Shown: positions 1-8,157, numbered from the stretch's first letter. The stretch is DNA of 23,723 nt from JAJZRV01 sp027442615 (GCA_027442615.1 DAIBBI010000011.1:1-23723), one strand, 5' to 3'. Translations and numbers: made by a program. Notes: generated by a model from the sequence alone, not told the origin.

Positions 1-23
1 GCCAGGATCAAACTCTTCAGTTC
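1..23 (-). rRNA. rrs: 16S ribosomal RNA, 5' end only
   Basis: The reverse complement of the first bases reads AGAGTTTGATCCTGGC, the universal 16S 5' signature (the 27F primer site), preceded by GAACTGA. By alignment with the E. coli mature end, the RNA should start near position 23. The gene runs off the left edge, so only its first ~23 nt are present. It is transcribed leftward, downstream of the leader and tRNA-fMet. The rest of the rRNA operon lies outside the window. Confidence 0.95.
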
Positions 24-166
24 AATCTCTATGCATTTGTGCCCCTCTCAGGGCCTCACTCAAAGTGTTCCTAGACGGAAATTTACTTCTCGTGAGTGCT
101 GCTAAACTTCTTGTACCCGCAGCACCCACACCTATCGGTTAACTATTTTTTAAAGAACAAACTGTC
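24..166 (-). promoter_or_regulatory. rRNA leader with boxA-like antitermination site
   Basis: This 143-nt spacer separates tRNA-fMet from the 16S gene. On the minus strand TGTTCTTTAAAAA (about 146-159) resembles the boxA element of proteobacterial rRNA leaders, which recruits the NusB/NusE antitermination complex. It begins only a few bases after the tRNA CCA end. No separate strong promoter is obvious between the tRNA and boxA, so the leader is probably transcribed from the promoter upstream of the tRNA. The part nearest 16S should hold the 5' half of the RNase III processing stem, but its partner lies outside the window. Confidence 0.7.
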
Positions 167-243
<77 letters not shown>

Positions 244-263
244 TCCGTCGAGTAGAGTCAGCA

Positions 264-293
264 ACTATAGCAGCGATACTCAGTCACTGTCAA
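264..293 (-). promoter_or_regulatory. sigma-70 promoter for tRNA-fMet and probably the rRNA operon
   Basis: On the minus strand a perfect -35 box TTGACA (288-293) is followed after 18 bp by TATAGT (264-269). Transcription should start around 257, about 14 nt before the mature tRNA 5' end at 243. The -35 box lies inside the last sense codons of aceK (TTT GAC AGT GAC TGA). No terminator hairpin separates aceK from this promoter, so aceK readthrough into the stable RNAs is possible. Confidence 0.75.
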
Positions 294-2175
294 ACGAAAA
301 TCGACCCAAAGGTCTGCGACGACCTGCCGCCATGGCTCGCGGGTGGCTGGCAAGAACGTTCGGCACGGCTTGTCGCCGCTCCTGGCGCGGGTGCGTGACT
401 CCGTCTGCAAAGAGATTGGAGAAACGTTGCGACTGTGGATAGGGAATGACATCTCCCACCTGTCCCGCGGCAATCCGGTTTTGGACCCCCTGCCACCAGG
501 TGTAGTCCAGCAAATCGCGATGCTTTTCCATGAAGGTTTTCAGGACGCGAGGGTCCGTGAGCAGAAAATGGGCAAACTCCTCCGGAAAGACGTCGTTGGG
601 ATCCACCGAATACCAGGGCTCTGCCGCCATTTCATCCTCCTGATTGCGCGGCTCAGGAATCTTCCTGAAGTGGCAGTGGGTAAGGTAGTCGATTTCATCG
701 TAGTCGTAAAAGACCACGCGGCCGTAGCGCGTCACACCAAAGTTCTTGTAGAGCAGGTCGCCTGCAAAAATATTAACGGCGGCAAGTTCCTTGAGCGCGT
801 TCCCGAACTCTGTCACCACATGGGCCAATTGTTCGTCGTTGGCCTTGTCCATATAGATATTGAGCGGCACCATGCGGCGCTCAATGTAGAGGTGGCGCAC
901 AATCAGGGTGTCGTCCGTCTCCTCAATAGAGGAGGCTGCCAATGAGCGCAACTCCTCCAGAAGCTCGCGCGTGAAGCGCTTTTTGGGAAACGCCACACCC
1001 GAATATTCCATCGTGTCCGCCATGCGGCCTACCCGATCATGGTGTTTGACCAGCAGATACTTCTCCTTGACCTGGTCCCGGTTGATTTGCTTGGGCGGTG
1101 AGATCACGTCCTTGATCACCTTGAATACATAAGGGTAGGAGGGCAGGGTAAACACGGCCATGACGAGCCCGCGAATCCCCGGAGCAATGATGAACTCGTC
1201 GCTGGAATATTTGAGGTGATGCAGGAAATCGCGGTAAAACAGGGTCTTCCCCTGTTTATGTAATCCCAGAATGCTATAGAGCTCCGCTTTGGGCTTATGC
1301 GGCAACATGCTATGCAAAAACTCCACATACGCCGAGGGCACCTCCATGTCCACCAGAAAGTAGGCGCGGCTTGAATTGACCAGGATGGCCAATTGTTCCG
1401 TGGTCAGAAGTACCGTATCGACAACCAGACAACGCTGCTCGTCGTGCATCACCGCCGCGACAAAGGGGTATTGCTGCCCGCCATTGATCATCCTGCCAAC
1501 GATGTAGGCAGAAGTATTTCTGTAGAACACGGCACTCAGCACCTGAATCTGATGATTGGCTTCCAGTACCAGGGGATAAGGCAGATGCATGCGCCACGCC
1601 TTGAGCGTGCGCCGGACATCCAGCCGCAAGTCTGAAAACGGTCGCCTGAAGCCCATGTCGTCAATAATCCTGCCGATGATTGTGCGCAGACCATCGCGCA
1701 ACGGGTAATAACAGCGATAGGAAGGCGGGTCGGCGTCGATGTGTTCGGTGGAAACTCCGGGACGCACGAAAATAAATGCGTTGTGATAATACGAACGGTG
1801 CAAAATCTGGCAGCACACAGAATTGAAGAAGCTCTCGGCCAGTTCGGGTTGTTTGTGCTGAGTGAGCAGCAAGATGTATTCCAGCTTGATCTGCTGCCAG
1901 ACATCGTCGTCAAGCGAGTCTGCCGAAAATTCAGTGATGAGCCGCCTAACCGCTTCATTTACGCGCAAATCATAGAATTTGATGCGTTCGGTGGTGACCT
2001 GCTGAAGCGCAGCCCAATCCGCCATGTCGAACAGATCTGAAGCCTTTCTGCTGGCCTCTCGAAACAGCCGGTAGTGCCGGTCAAATCCTTCCAGCAAAGC
2101 GCGCGCAACGATCTGAGCCACGCTGGGAGGCCTGTGTGTATGGACTGCCGGGATTTCGACCATTGCATTCGGCAT
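280..2175 (-). CDS. aceK: isocitrate dehydrogenase kinase/phosphatase
   Basis: AceK is a bifunctional cytoplasmic enzyme that phosphorylates and dephosphorylates isocitrate dehydrogenase, directing isocitrate into the glyoxylate bypass. The 631-residue product has an N-terminal regulatory domain (about 1-310). The kinase-like domain carries the ATP-binding stretch APGIRGLVMAVFTLPSYPYV just before the conserved FKVIKD (Lys352). Catalytic-loop residues are AGDLLYKNFG (Asp473) and FYDYDE (Asp491). Conserved family sequence ends near GDVIPYPQSQRF (about 584). The remaining ~47 residues are an Arg-rich tail, making it longer than E. coli AceK (578 aa). The start ATG at 2175 has a weak GGTGAG upstream; ATG at 2163 is an alternative. 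Neither isocitrate lyase nor malate synthase is in the window. It diverges from the MFS gene across 65 bp. Confidence 0.96.
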   Translation of the reverse strand: MPNAMVEIPAVHTHRPPSVAQIVARALLEGFDRHYRLFREASRKASDLFDMADWAALQQVTTERIKFYDLRVNEAVRRLITEFSADSLDDDVWQQIKLEYILLLTQHKQPELAESFFNSVCCQILHRSYYHNAFIFVRPGVSTEHIDADPPSYRCYYPLRDGLRTIIGRIIDDMGFRRPFSDLRLDVRRTLKAWRMHLPYPLVLEANHQIQVLSAVFYRNTSAYIVGRMINGGQQYPFVAAVMHDEQRCLVVDTVLLTTEQLAILVNSSRAYFLVDMEVPSAYVEFLHSMLPHKPKAELYSILGLHKQGKTLFYRDFLHHLKYSSDEFIIAPGIRGLVMAVFTLPSYPYVFKVIKDVISPPKQINRDQVKEKYLLVKHHDRVGRMADTMEYSGVAFPKKRFTRELLEELRSLAASSIEETDDTLIVRHLYIERRMVPLNIYMDKANDEQLAHVVTEFGNALKELAAVNIFAGDLLYKNFGVTRYGRVVFYDYDEIDYLTHCHFRKIPEPRNQEDEMAAEPWYSVDPNDVFPEEFAHFLLTDPRVLKTFMEKHRDLLDYTWWQGVQNRIAAGQVGDVIPYPQSQRFSNLFADGVTHPRQERRQAVPNVLASHPRAMAAGRRRPLGRFSFDSD

Positions 2176-2193
2176 GGTAGGCTATCGCTCACC

Positions 2194-2214
2194 AGAATTC
2201 TGAGTCATGATTCT
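2194..2214. promoter_or_regulatory. dyad in the aceK/MFS divergent intergenic region
   Basis: A 21-bp imperfect palindrome of the form AGAAT-NN-TGA-N-TCA-NN-ATTCT lies in the 65-bp gap between the divergent aceK and MFS starts. The position suits an operator controlling one or both genes. No regulator is encoded next to it, so its role is inference from symmetry alone. Confidence 0.3.
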
Positions 2215-2240
2215 AGCACCACCATCAACCTAACCCACCG

Positions 2241-3431
2241 ATGCCCCCAACCCGCATACTCCTGCTGTTCTGCGTGGCTGAAGCTTTCAGCATGGCCGGG
2301 TTCTCAACCGTCCCAGCCCTGCTGCCTGCGCTCCAGACAGAATGGCGCCTCTCGGCGGGCCAAGCTGGCGCCTTGGGTGGCAGCTATTTTGCCGGATACA
2401 TTCTGACGATCTCGTGGTTGTCCAGCCTGACCGACCGCATCGATGCCCGCAAAGTATTCATTCTGGGCACGATGATCAGCGGTGCCGGAAGCCTGTGTTT
2501 CGCTTTCCTGTCCCATGGCCTTTGGTCCGCTTGCCTGTTCCAGGCCGTAGTGGGCGCCGGTCTGGCAGGAACTTACATGCCTGGCCTGCGGGCCCTGACA
2601 GACCGCGTCGAAACGGGACTGCAGCCACGCTTCATTGCCTTTTACACCTCAACCTTTGGCATCGGTGCCAGCCTTTCCTACGCAAGCGCCGGCTGGATTG
2701 CATCCCAATGGAGCTGGCAGACCGCCTTCTGGATTGGCGGATTGCAACCCCTCCTGGCGGGAGCATTGATATGGCGGTTCATTGGGGAAAAACATCCTGC
2801 AATCCGTCCCAGACGCTCACTGCTCCATGCCCAATGGCTGGCGCTCAAAGACAGCAAAATCAGACAATATATCCTGGGCTACGCAGCCCATTGCTGGGAG
2901 CTGTTCGGTTTTCGTGCCTGGATTGTGGCGCTCCTGACCTATTCCGGCACCCAAGGGCACCTGCCCCTCAGCGCCCCGACCCTTGCAGCACTGGTCAACC
3001 TTGTGGGCATACCAGCCAGCATTCTGGGAAACGAATCAGCCACACGCGGCGATCGTCAACGACACATCATCCGCGTCATGCTGTTGTCAGGAATTCTGGC
3101 TTGGGCTTCAGGGTTTGCCGCATCCAGCCCCTGGCTGCTCATTCTGATCCTACCCTTCTACTTTGGGGCAGTCATGGCAGATTCCGCCGCTCTCACCGCG
3201 GGGTTGGTGGCGAGTACCAGCACCCATGAACGCGGTGCTGCCATGGCCGTCTACTCCCTGGGAGGATTCGGAGCCGGTCTGCTGGCCCCGCTGTGTATTG
3301 GTTTCATCCTCGACCTCTGCGGAGGTCAGGACCATGCATCGGCCTGGCTGCTGGCCTGTGGGTGCCTGGGCATATGGGGATTACTGCATGCGTTCCATAT
3401 CTGGCGGGGTCGGACGTCAGCGCAGCAGTAG
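2241..3431 (+). CDS. major facilitator superfamily (MFS) transporter
   Basis: The 396-residue protein is almost entirely hydrophobic with a 12-helix MFS layout, so it is an inner-membrane secondary transporter. The loop between helices 2 and 3 reads LTDRIDARKVFILG, matching the MFS motif-A region (G/S-x-L-x-D-R-x-G-R-K/R) in degenerate form. A central cytoplasmic loop with Arg/Lys (GEKHPAIRPRRS) separates the two six-helix halves. The substrate cannot be read from the sequence. ATG 2241 is the first possible start but has no clear Shine-Dalgarno. The last 15 bp overlap the convergent DUF3293 gene, and no terminator is visible there. Confidence 0.88.
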   Translation: MPPTRILLLFCVAEAFSMAGFSTVPALLPALQTEWRLSAGQAGALGGSYFAGYILTISWLSSLTDRIDARKVFILGTMISGAGSLCFAFLSHGLWSACLFQAVVGAGLAGTYMPGLRALTDRVETGLQPRFIAFYTSTFGIGASLSYASAGWIASQWSWQTAFWIGGLQPLLAGALIWRFIGEKHPAIRPRRSLLHAQWLALKDSKIRQYILGYAAHCWELFGFRAWIVALLTYSGTQGHLPLSAPTLAALVNLVGIPASILGNESATRGDRQRHIIRVMLLSGILAWASGFAASSPWLLILILPFYFGAVMADSAALTAGLVASTSTHERGAAMAVYSLGGFGAGLLAPLCIGFILDLCGGQDHASAWLLACGCLGIWGLLHAFHIWRGRTSAQQ

Positions 3432-3845
3432 CAACTGCGGCATGCCGTCCACCTCGGACCACAGTACGGCATTCTGACCATATCTTTTTCCCAGCGTAAC
3501 CGTGTTTTCGTACGATATTCCCAACACCAGCAGGCAGGGTTCTCCCGCACATTCACCATCGGGATCTTCGCCCACGCCCTCCAGATACGACAATCCCATC
3601 TGGCGAACATCCTGGGTCAATTGTGCTTGAGCACGCGCGTTTTCTTCATCGGTGCACGGTTCGCTGCGAGGATTGTAGGCGCTGACAAAGCAAGAGGTGG
3701 AAACACCAGTGCGAAGCAGCAGGTTGCGTAGCGGTTCACAAGGGATGCCAATATGCATCACAAAGGAGTTTTCGCCCCCACCCAGCACCCGGTAATCGCT
3801 TTTTTGGTAGATGGACAGGAGGTCAGGATCGATGGCGCTTGTCAT
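3417..3845 (-). CDS. DUF3293 domain-containing protein
   Basis: This is a small soluble protein (142 aa from the preferred start, MTSAIDPDLLSIYQ). It resembles the DUF3293 family: an early SDYRVLG segment, a central FVSAYNPRSEP core and a C-terminal LVLGISYENTVTLGKRYGQNAVLW block. The function is unknown. An in-frame ATG at 3896 would lie inside the rhomboid gene, so the start at 3845, 4 nt after the rhomboid stop, is preferred. The spacing suggests translational coupling. It is the last gene of the HPt-kinase-rhomboid operon and overlaps the MFS 3' end tail to tail. Confidence 0.78.
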   Translation of the reverse strand: MTSAIDPDLLSIYQKSDYRVLGGGENSFVMHIGIPCEPLRNLLLRTGVSTSCFVSAYNPRSEPCTDEENARAQAQLTQDVRQMGLSYLEGVGEDPDGECAGEPCLLVLGISYENTVTLGKRYGQNAVLWSEVDGMPQLLLLR

Positions 3846-3849
3846 GGCA

Positions 3850-4431
3850 TTATTGGTGACGCGGGCGACCCTGAAGCAGCGCGAACGCCATGCCACCCAG
3901 CAATCCTCCCAGATGCCCCCACAGGTCCACGTTCAAGGCTGCATTGAGGGTTGTGGGCAAAATGGCCAGCGCCACCCAAAACAGCGTTTGCACCATGACC
4001 CCGCGCGGATAAACATGGCGGAACTGATGCAAATGCACCAGGAAAAAGCCTTCAAAACCCAGGATGGCGGTGGAAGCCCCCACGCTGACCACATTTGGCG
4101 GGTTGAGCCCAAGACTCATCAAAGACCCCGTAAGCGCAGTAAAGAGGTAAAGGCTGAGCACCCTCCAGGGTCCGACAATGCGCTCTACGATGAATCCCAA
4201 CTGGTAGAGCGCAAACATGTTCAAGAAAAGATGCGCCGGACTGACATGAACAAATGCCGCTGTCTCCAGCCGATAATACTGCCCCATCCCCAAGGTGAGC
4301 AGTTCGGCATTACCACCCCAGCGCAGCAACATCCCTGGCGTGAAATCCCACACTCCCAGAGAGAGCGCCATGATCAAGAACACCATCACGTTATATACAA
4401 CCAAGGCAATGGTCATTACGGGCGTTGGCAT
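3850..4431 (-). CDS. rhomboid family intramembrane serine protease
   Basis: The 193-residue polytopic inner-membrane protein has six predicted helices. The rhomboid signatures are present: HLFLNMFAL (His67, Asn71; the HxxxN oxyanion motif) in helix 2, VGASTAILGF with the catalytic GxS serine (Ser120), and WGHLGGLLGG with the catalytic histidine (His173). The residue after the serine is Thr rather than the more common Gly. Rhomboids cleave single-pass membrane substrates within or near the bilayer; the substrate here is unknown. It starts 32 bp after the hybrid histidine kinase stop in the same direction, so they are probably cotranscribed. ATG 4416 (MTIALVVYN) is an alternative start. Confidence 0.92.
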   Translation of the reverse strand: MPTPVMTIALVVYNVMVFLIMALSLGVWDFTPGMLLRWGGNAELLTLGMGQYYRLETAAFVHVSPAHLFLNMFALYQLGFIVERIVGPWRVLSLYLFTALTGSLMSLGLNPPNVVSVGASTAILGFEGFFLVHLHQFRHVYPRGVMVQTLFWVALAILPTTLNAALNVDLWGHLGGLLGGMAFALLQGRPRHQ

Positions 4432-4463
4432 GCTGCATTGTGCATCACGGAGCCGGAGGCCGT

Positions 4464-6128
4464 CTATACAACCCCAAACTGAATCCCTTCAACCAGGCGA
4501 TGCAACTCGGCAAACTGGAGGGGTTTGGCAAGATGCCCATTCATGCCCATCCGTGCGGCGCAGGATCTGTCTTCTTCAAAGGCATGGCCTGTCACGGCAA
4601 TGATGGGCGTTTGCCGATTCGGACCCGGAAGCGACCTGATTCGACGGGCACATCCGTAGCCATCCAGTACCGGCATGCTGATATCCAGCAGAATCAGGTC
4701 GTAGCGCTGGGCCAGCGCCTGCTCCAACGCCTCGGCGCCCTGCGCTGCTTCATGCACATCGTGCCCACCGCGCTTTAGAATCTCGCGCAGCAATAACCGG
4801 TTGATGGGTTCGTCATCGGCCACCAGTACACGCAAGGCCTTACGAGGCCCGAAATGCGTCACGCTGGCCTCAAGGCCAGATGTAGTTGCGCGCCTGAAAG
4901 GTATCGTCACGCTCACCCGTGTTCCTCCACCCTGCCCTGACTCCAGACTCAAGTGACCCTGCAGCGCCTGTACCAGTCCCTTGACGATTACAAGACCCAG
5001 ACCCGTTCCCGATCTGCGGCGTGCAGGATCGGTTTCCAACTGGGAAAATCGTTTGAACAGGGCCTGTTGCTTCTCTTGCGGTATGCCGATCCCGGTGTCC
5101 TCCACATGGAAGGTGATCTGCTCCACCCCATCTTCCAGACCATCCTGGCGTTTCACCCGGAGGGTGATTTGCCCATGGTCCGTATACTTCACTGCATTTG
5201 AGAGCAGATTCTGCAGGATTTGTCGGAGTCGATGGGGGTCCCCCAGAAGCGGCGGCAGCCCTTCTATCGCAATGTCCTCCTTCAATTCCAACCCATTTTG
5301 GCGGGCCAGCAGCGCGTACATATGCGTACATTGCGCAATGGAATCGCCAAGATAAAATGGCACGGCATCAAGTTTGATCTTGCCTGATTCGATGCTCGAA
5401 AAATCAAGGATGTCACTCAGTATCTTATTGAGCGCTTCGGTGGATTCCCTCAGCCAGCGTGCATGGCGCTGATTCTCTCCGGCTGGCAAACTTTGTTCGA
5501 GCAAGCTGGAAAACCCCAGCATCCCATTGAGAGGCGTGCGGATTTCATGGCTCATGTTGGCCAGAAATTTTGACTTGGCTTCGTCCGCGTGGCGTGCCTG
5601 ATCGAGCAACAATTGACTTTGAACCAGGCTCTCTTCGGCGTACTTACGCACAGAAATGTCTTCAATGACCCCAAAATACTGATGGGGAGAGCTGTCATTC
5701 GAGCGAATCAGGGACAACGAAGCATGGGCCCAAATCACCGTGCCGTCTTTGTGGACATAACGCTTCAAGCGAATCAGGAAGGGCATTGTTCCCTTCGTCA
5801 ATTGCCTGATCAACTGCTGGTCTGCTGGCACATCGTCTGGATGGGTGATGTCCGGCATGCCTTTGCCCAACAGCTCCCCGGGGGCATAGCCCAGGATCTC
5901 GCAAGTCCTGGGGTTGACGTCCACCAGCAATCCGGCAGCATCACTTTGAAAAATGCCCACCGAAGATTGTTGACACATTGCCCTGAAGCGTGCTTCGTTG
6001 CGTTCCGCAACTTGGCGATTGACTTGCAGTACAGCCACCTGCTGGCGCACGGCACGCAATTTCATGCGTGCTTGCACCGTCGCAAACGCCAGGCCCAGGC
6101 AGAACATCAATAGAAACGTCACTGTCAT
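4464..6128 (-). CDS. hybrid histidine kinase (TM-PAS-HisKA-HATPase-REC)
   Basis: The 554-residue membrane-anchored kinase has one N-terminal transmembrane helix (about 3-20) and then a short coiled linker. A PAS domain follows (about 45-165, ending IEDISVRKYAEESL). The dimerisation domain has the phospho-acceptor motif NMSHEIRTPLNG (His194). The ATPase domain has QNLLSNAVKYTD (N box), DTGIGIP (G1) and GTGLGL (G2). The C-terminal receiver domain (about 431-550) has acidic Asp438/439, phospho-acceptor Asp482 (LLDISMP) and Lys535. With no large periplasmic domain, sensing probably goes through PAS. Its ATGA start overlaps the HPt gene stop by 4 nt. With a receiver but no HPt domain of its own, it needs a separate HPt partner, which the upstream gene supplies. 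Confidence 0.95.
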   Translation of the reverse strand: MTVTFLLMFCLGLAFATVQARMKLRAVRQQVAVLQVNRQVAERNEARFRAMCQQSSVGIFQSDAAGLLVDVNPRTCEILGYAPGELLGKGMPDITHPDDVPADQQLIRQLTKGTMPFLIRLKRYVHKDGTVIWAHASLSLIRSNDSSPHQYFGVIEDISVRKYAEESLVQSQLLLDQARHADEAKSKFLANMSHEIRTPLNGMLGFSSLLEQSLPAGENQRHARWLRESTEALNKILSDILDFSSIESGKIKLDAVPFYLGDSIAQCTHMYALLARQNGLELKEDIAIEGLPPLLGDPHRLRQILQNLLSNAVKYTDHGQITLRVKRQDGLEDGVEQITFHVEDTGIGIPQEKQQALFKRFSQLETDPARRRSGTGLGLVIVKGLVQALQGHLSLESGQGGGTRVSVTIPFRRATTSGLEASVTHFGPRKALRVLVADDEPINRLLLREILKRGGHDVHEAAQGAEALEQALAQRYDLILLDISMPVLDGYGCARRIRSLPGPNRQTPIIAVTGHAFEEDRSCAARMGMNGHLAKPLQFAELHRLVEGIQFGVV

Positions 6129-6499
6129 GGACGCAGGGGAATGGAAATTTCCAGCAGGTTTTCCAATGCCCGCTGGGTCTGCGCAATAACTTCACGAAAC
6201 AAAGGGCTGTCCTGTGTATCGCCCTTCCCCTGCCGGCAGCGGCCTTCAATTTGCGTCGCAACCAACGCCAAACGCACCAAACCCATTGAGCCCAGTGAAC
6301 CCTTGATGCCGTGCGCAAGCGCGCCCAGTTCTGTCTCTCCCGGGATGCGTTGCAGATATTCGGACGCATCGATGAGCCGGGCAACGGCTCCTCTCAACAG
6401 ATCGCGATAGTCTGAAGGTCCCAAAAGATCCGACAGGTAGGAATGTACTTGCCGGTCAATAAGCGGTTCGTTGCCGAAGGACATGGTTGCGAGGGTCAT
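6125..6499 (-). CDS. HPt-domain phosphotransfer protein
   Basis: This small (~124 aa) soluble protein has the HPt signature LAHGIKGSLGSMGL, whose histidine is the phosphotransfer site, within a helical bundle. It probably relays phosphate between the receiver of the overlapping hybrid kinase and a final response regulator. The divergent OmpR-type regulator 46 bp away is the obvious candidate. ATG 6499 is preferred; TTG 6502 and ATG 6484 (MSFGNEPLIDR) are alternatives, and none has a good Shine-Dalgarno. It is the first gene of the minus-strand operon and overlaps the kinase by ATGA. Confidence 0.9.
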   Translation of the reverse strand: MTLATMSFGNEPLIDRQVHSYLSDLLGPSDYRDLLRGAVARLIDASEYLQRIPGETELGALAHGIKGSLGSMGLVRLALVATQIEGRCRQGKGDTQDSPLFREVIAQTQRALENLLEISIPLRP

Positions 6500-6545
6500 C
6501 AACTGGCGTTAGTCTACTACTTTCGGTTCATTGAGCGGCGCTGAC

Positions 6546-7280
6546 ATGTTCACACGTGCTCTTTTGCTGGATGATGACATACTGATCGCAAAGCTGCTGC
6601 AGAGCCCTCTGTCCAGCGAGGGGCTTCAGGTGTCCCATTGCAAAACCCTGGAAAGCGCTTATCGTCTGCTGAGCAATGAGCATTTCGAACTGCTTCTGGT
6701 AGACAGAATGTTGGGCCTGGAAGACGGACTGGAATTGGTGCGTTATGCCCGCATCCATTACCCGGCCATCGGCATTATCGTACTCAGCGGAAAAACCCAA
6801 ACCATCGACCGCATTGTCGGCCTCGAATCGGGCGCAGACGATTATTTATCCAAACCGGTGGATCCCCGCGAAGTCGTGATTCGGGCACGTCGCCTTGCTG
6901 CAAGGGCGCGCATCATGATGCGACTAACTAACGGCAGCCTTTTGAAATTTCAGGGCTTTTCTCTCGACCCCCTAGCCCGGGTCCTGAACCACCCCAATTC
7001 CGGTCCTGTGCCGTTGACCGGCAAGGAATTTGACGTGCTGCATTGTCTTGCAAGATCGGGCAACCAACCCCTGAGCAGAAAAGTCCTGCTGCGCACTATC
7101 CATGACCGCGATCCTTGTACGACGGATCGCACTATTGATACATTGATCTCCAACATTCGTCGCAAATTGCGCGCTGTTGCCGGCACCGACCCCGTTTGCA
7201 CCATCCGCGGCGGCGGCTATGCCTTTGGAGCCGTGGTCACACGCCAACAACGCCCTGAAGAAATGACTTGCGGGGCTTGA
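6546..7280 (+). CDS. OmpR/PhoB-type response regulator
   Basis: The 244-residue protein has a receiver domain (about 1-118): acidic pocket LLLDDD (residues 6-11), phospho-acceptor Asp53 (LLVDRMLGLEDG) and Lys103 (LSKPVDP). A winged-helix DNA-binding domain follows (about 125-235), with PLTGKEFDVLHCLA and the recognition and wing segment RTIDTLISNIRRKL...IRGGGYAF. ATG 6546 is preferred over TTG 6531 because GAGCGG sits upstream and receiver domains usually start a few residues before the acidic pair. It diverges from the HPt/hybrid-kinase operon across ~46 bp and is followed by ompW, so it is the likely output of the phosphorelay. Confidence 0.94.
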   Translation: MFTRALLLDDDILIAKLLQSPLSSEGLQVSHCKTLESAYRLLSNEHFELLLVDRMLGLEDGLELVRYARIHYPAIGIIVLSGKTQTIDRIVGLESGADDYLSKPVDPREVVIRARRLAARARIMMRLTNGSLLKFQGFSLDPLARVLNHPNSGPVPLTGKEFDVLHCLARSGNQPLSRKVLLRTIHDRDPCTTDRTIDTLISNIRRKLRAVAGTDPVCTIRGGGYAFGAVVTRQQRPEEMTCGA

Positions 7281-7375
7281 AATTCCACTGTAATTGAAGG
7301 ATGCTACGCCATGTCTGTGAAAGGTATTGGTTCCTGGACCAATTATTACCCATACAATTATAATGAGGAGATGAC
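7281..7375 (+). promoter_or_regulatory. ompW upstream region with dyad and TATAAT
   Basis: This 95-bp gap holds an imperfect dyad, TTGGTTCCTGGACCAA (7328-7343), and a perfect TATAAT (7359-7364) just before the ompW ribosome-binding site. A well-spaced -35 hexamer for TATAAT is not evident. The OmpR-type regulator encoded immediately upstream could bind here, but no direct-repeat box is clear. An out-of-frame small ORF starting at ATG 7311 (MSVKGIGSWTNYY...) overlaps the ompW start; it is not called as a gene. Confidence 0.35.
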
Positions 7376-8107
7376 ATGGTTCAATCCCGGATTGTTGCTT
7401 CGACTGTTCTTGGAATTTCATTGCTATCCACATCTTCAGCGTGGGCATTGAAATCGGGGGATAATTTCGTTGCAGTCGGTGCGGCCTACGTCAGCCCAGA
7501 TATCAGCGCCGACAACCTGTCCTATGCGGGCAATGTCTATCTGCCCACGCCCGTTCCAGGCCCACTTGCCATCCAATCGGCCTCAGCCTCCGGTTCAACG
7601 ACGGGAGCACTCATTCTGGGACATATGTACACCGACAACCTGGGTTTGGTACTGGACGTTGGCATTCCGCCCAAAACCAACATCTCCATGGGCCAAACGA
7701 TACTGACACACGGCGCTGTTCAGGAAATAGGCTCTGTCAAGCTGTGGAGCCCCATGTTGGTAGGACGCTACTATTTCATGGACGCCGCCTCGGCCTTTCG
7801 GCCCTACCTGGGCGCGGGCGTCACTTATACAGCCTTCAAAAGCCTGTCCCTCAACAGCGTAGGGCAAACGCTTGCGCCCAACGGAGCCAGCATCGATTCT
7901 GCCTGGGGCTGGGTGGCCAGCACCGGATTCAATTATGACATCAAGGACACCCACTATTTTGTGACAGGCTCACTGACCTATATAGACACCAAGACCACCA
8001 TGCACGTCAACAATTTGGTCGATCCTGCGCCAGTGGGGCCCTCCTCCTCCACCAACCTCAGACTGGGCAACACGATCACCTTCCTCGGTGTAGGTTACCG
8101 CTTCTAA
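7376..8107 (+). CDS. ompW: OmpW family outer-membrane protein
   Basis: The 243-residue precursor has an N-terminal signal peptide ending SSAWA (about residue 24). It continues as alternating beta-strands of an 8-stranded OmpW-type barrel and ends in ...FLGVGYRF, with the C-terminal Phe recognised by the BAM complex. Family-typical segments are DNLGLVLDVGIPPKT, FRPYLGAGVTYT and the WGWVASTGFNYDI region. OmpW proteins form narrow hydrophobic channels in the outer membrane. GAGGAG lies 8 nt before ATG 7376. It lies 95 bp downstream of the response-regulator gene in the same direction and ends at a strong hairpin (8121-8150). Confidence 0.93.
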   Translation: MVQSRIVASTVLGISLLSTSSAWALKSGDNFVAVGAAYVSPDISADNLSYAGNVYLPTPVPGPLAIQSASASGSTTGALILGHMYTDNLGLVLDVGIPPKTNISMGQTILTHGAVQEIGSVKLWSPMLVGRYYFMDAASAFRPYLGAGVTYTAFKSLSLNSVGQTLAPNGASIDSAWGWVASTGFNYDIKDTHYFVTGSLTYIDTKTTMHVNNLVDPAPVGPSSSTNLRLGNTITFLGVGYRF

Positions 8108-8120
8108 CCCTTCGTGGGCC

Positions 8121-8150
8121 CACCCTCCGGCGACTGGTCACCGGAGGGTG
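8121..8150. terminator. hairpin between ompW and the convergent gene
   Basis: A perfect 10-bp inverted repeat (CACCCTCCGG / CCGGAGGGTG) with a 10-nt loop lies between the convergent stops of ompW and the minus-strand secreted protein. Neither side has a clear T-run. It may act as a bidirectional transcript 3' end or stabiliser rather than a textbook intrinsic terminator. Confidence 0.6.
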
Positions 8151-8157
8151 TCAAGTC

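Noticed and set aside
343..945. 200-aa plus-strand ORF opposite aceK
   Set aside because: It is antisense to the clearly recognised AceK frame and shows no domain or ribosome-binding site.
2342..3229. 295-aa second plus-strand frame inside the MFS gene
   Set aside because: The translation is Arg/Pro/His-rich noise typical of an out-of-frame reading of a membrane-protein gene.
3811..4482. 223-aa plus-strand ORF opposite the rhomboid gene
   Set aside because: The opposite strand encodes a rhomboid with all catalytic motifs; this frame is Gln/His-rich noise.
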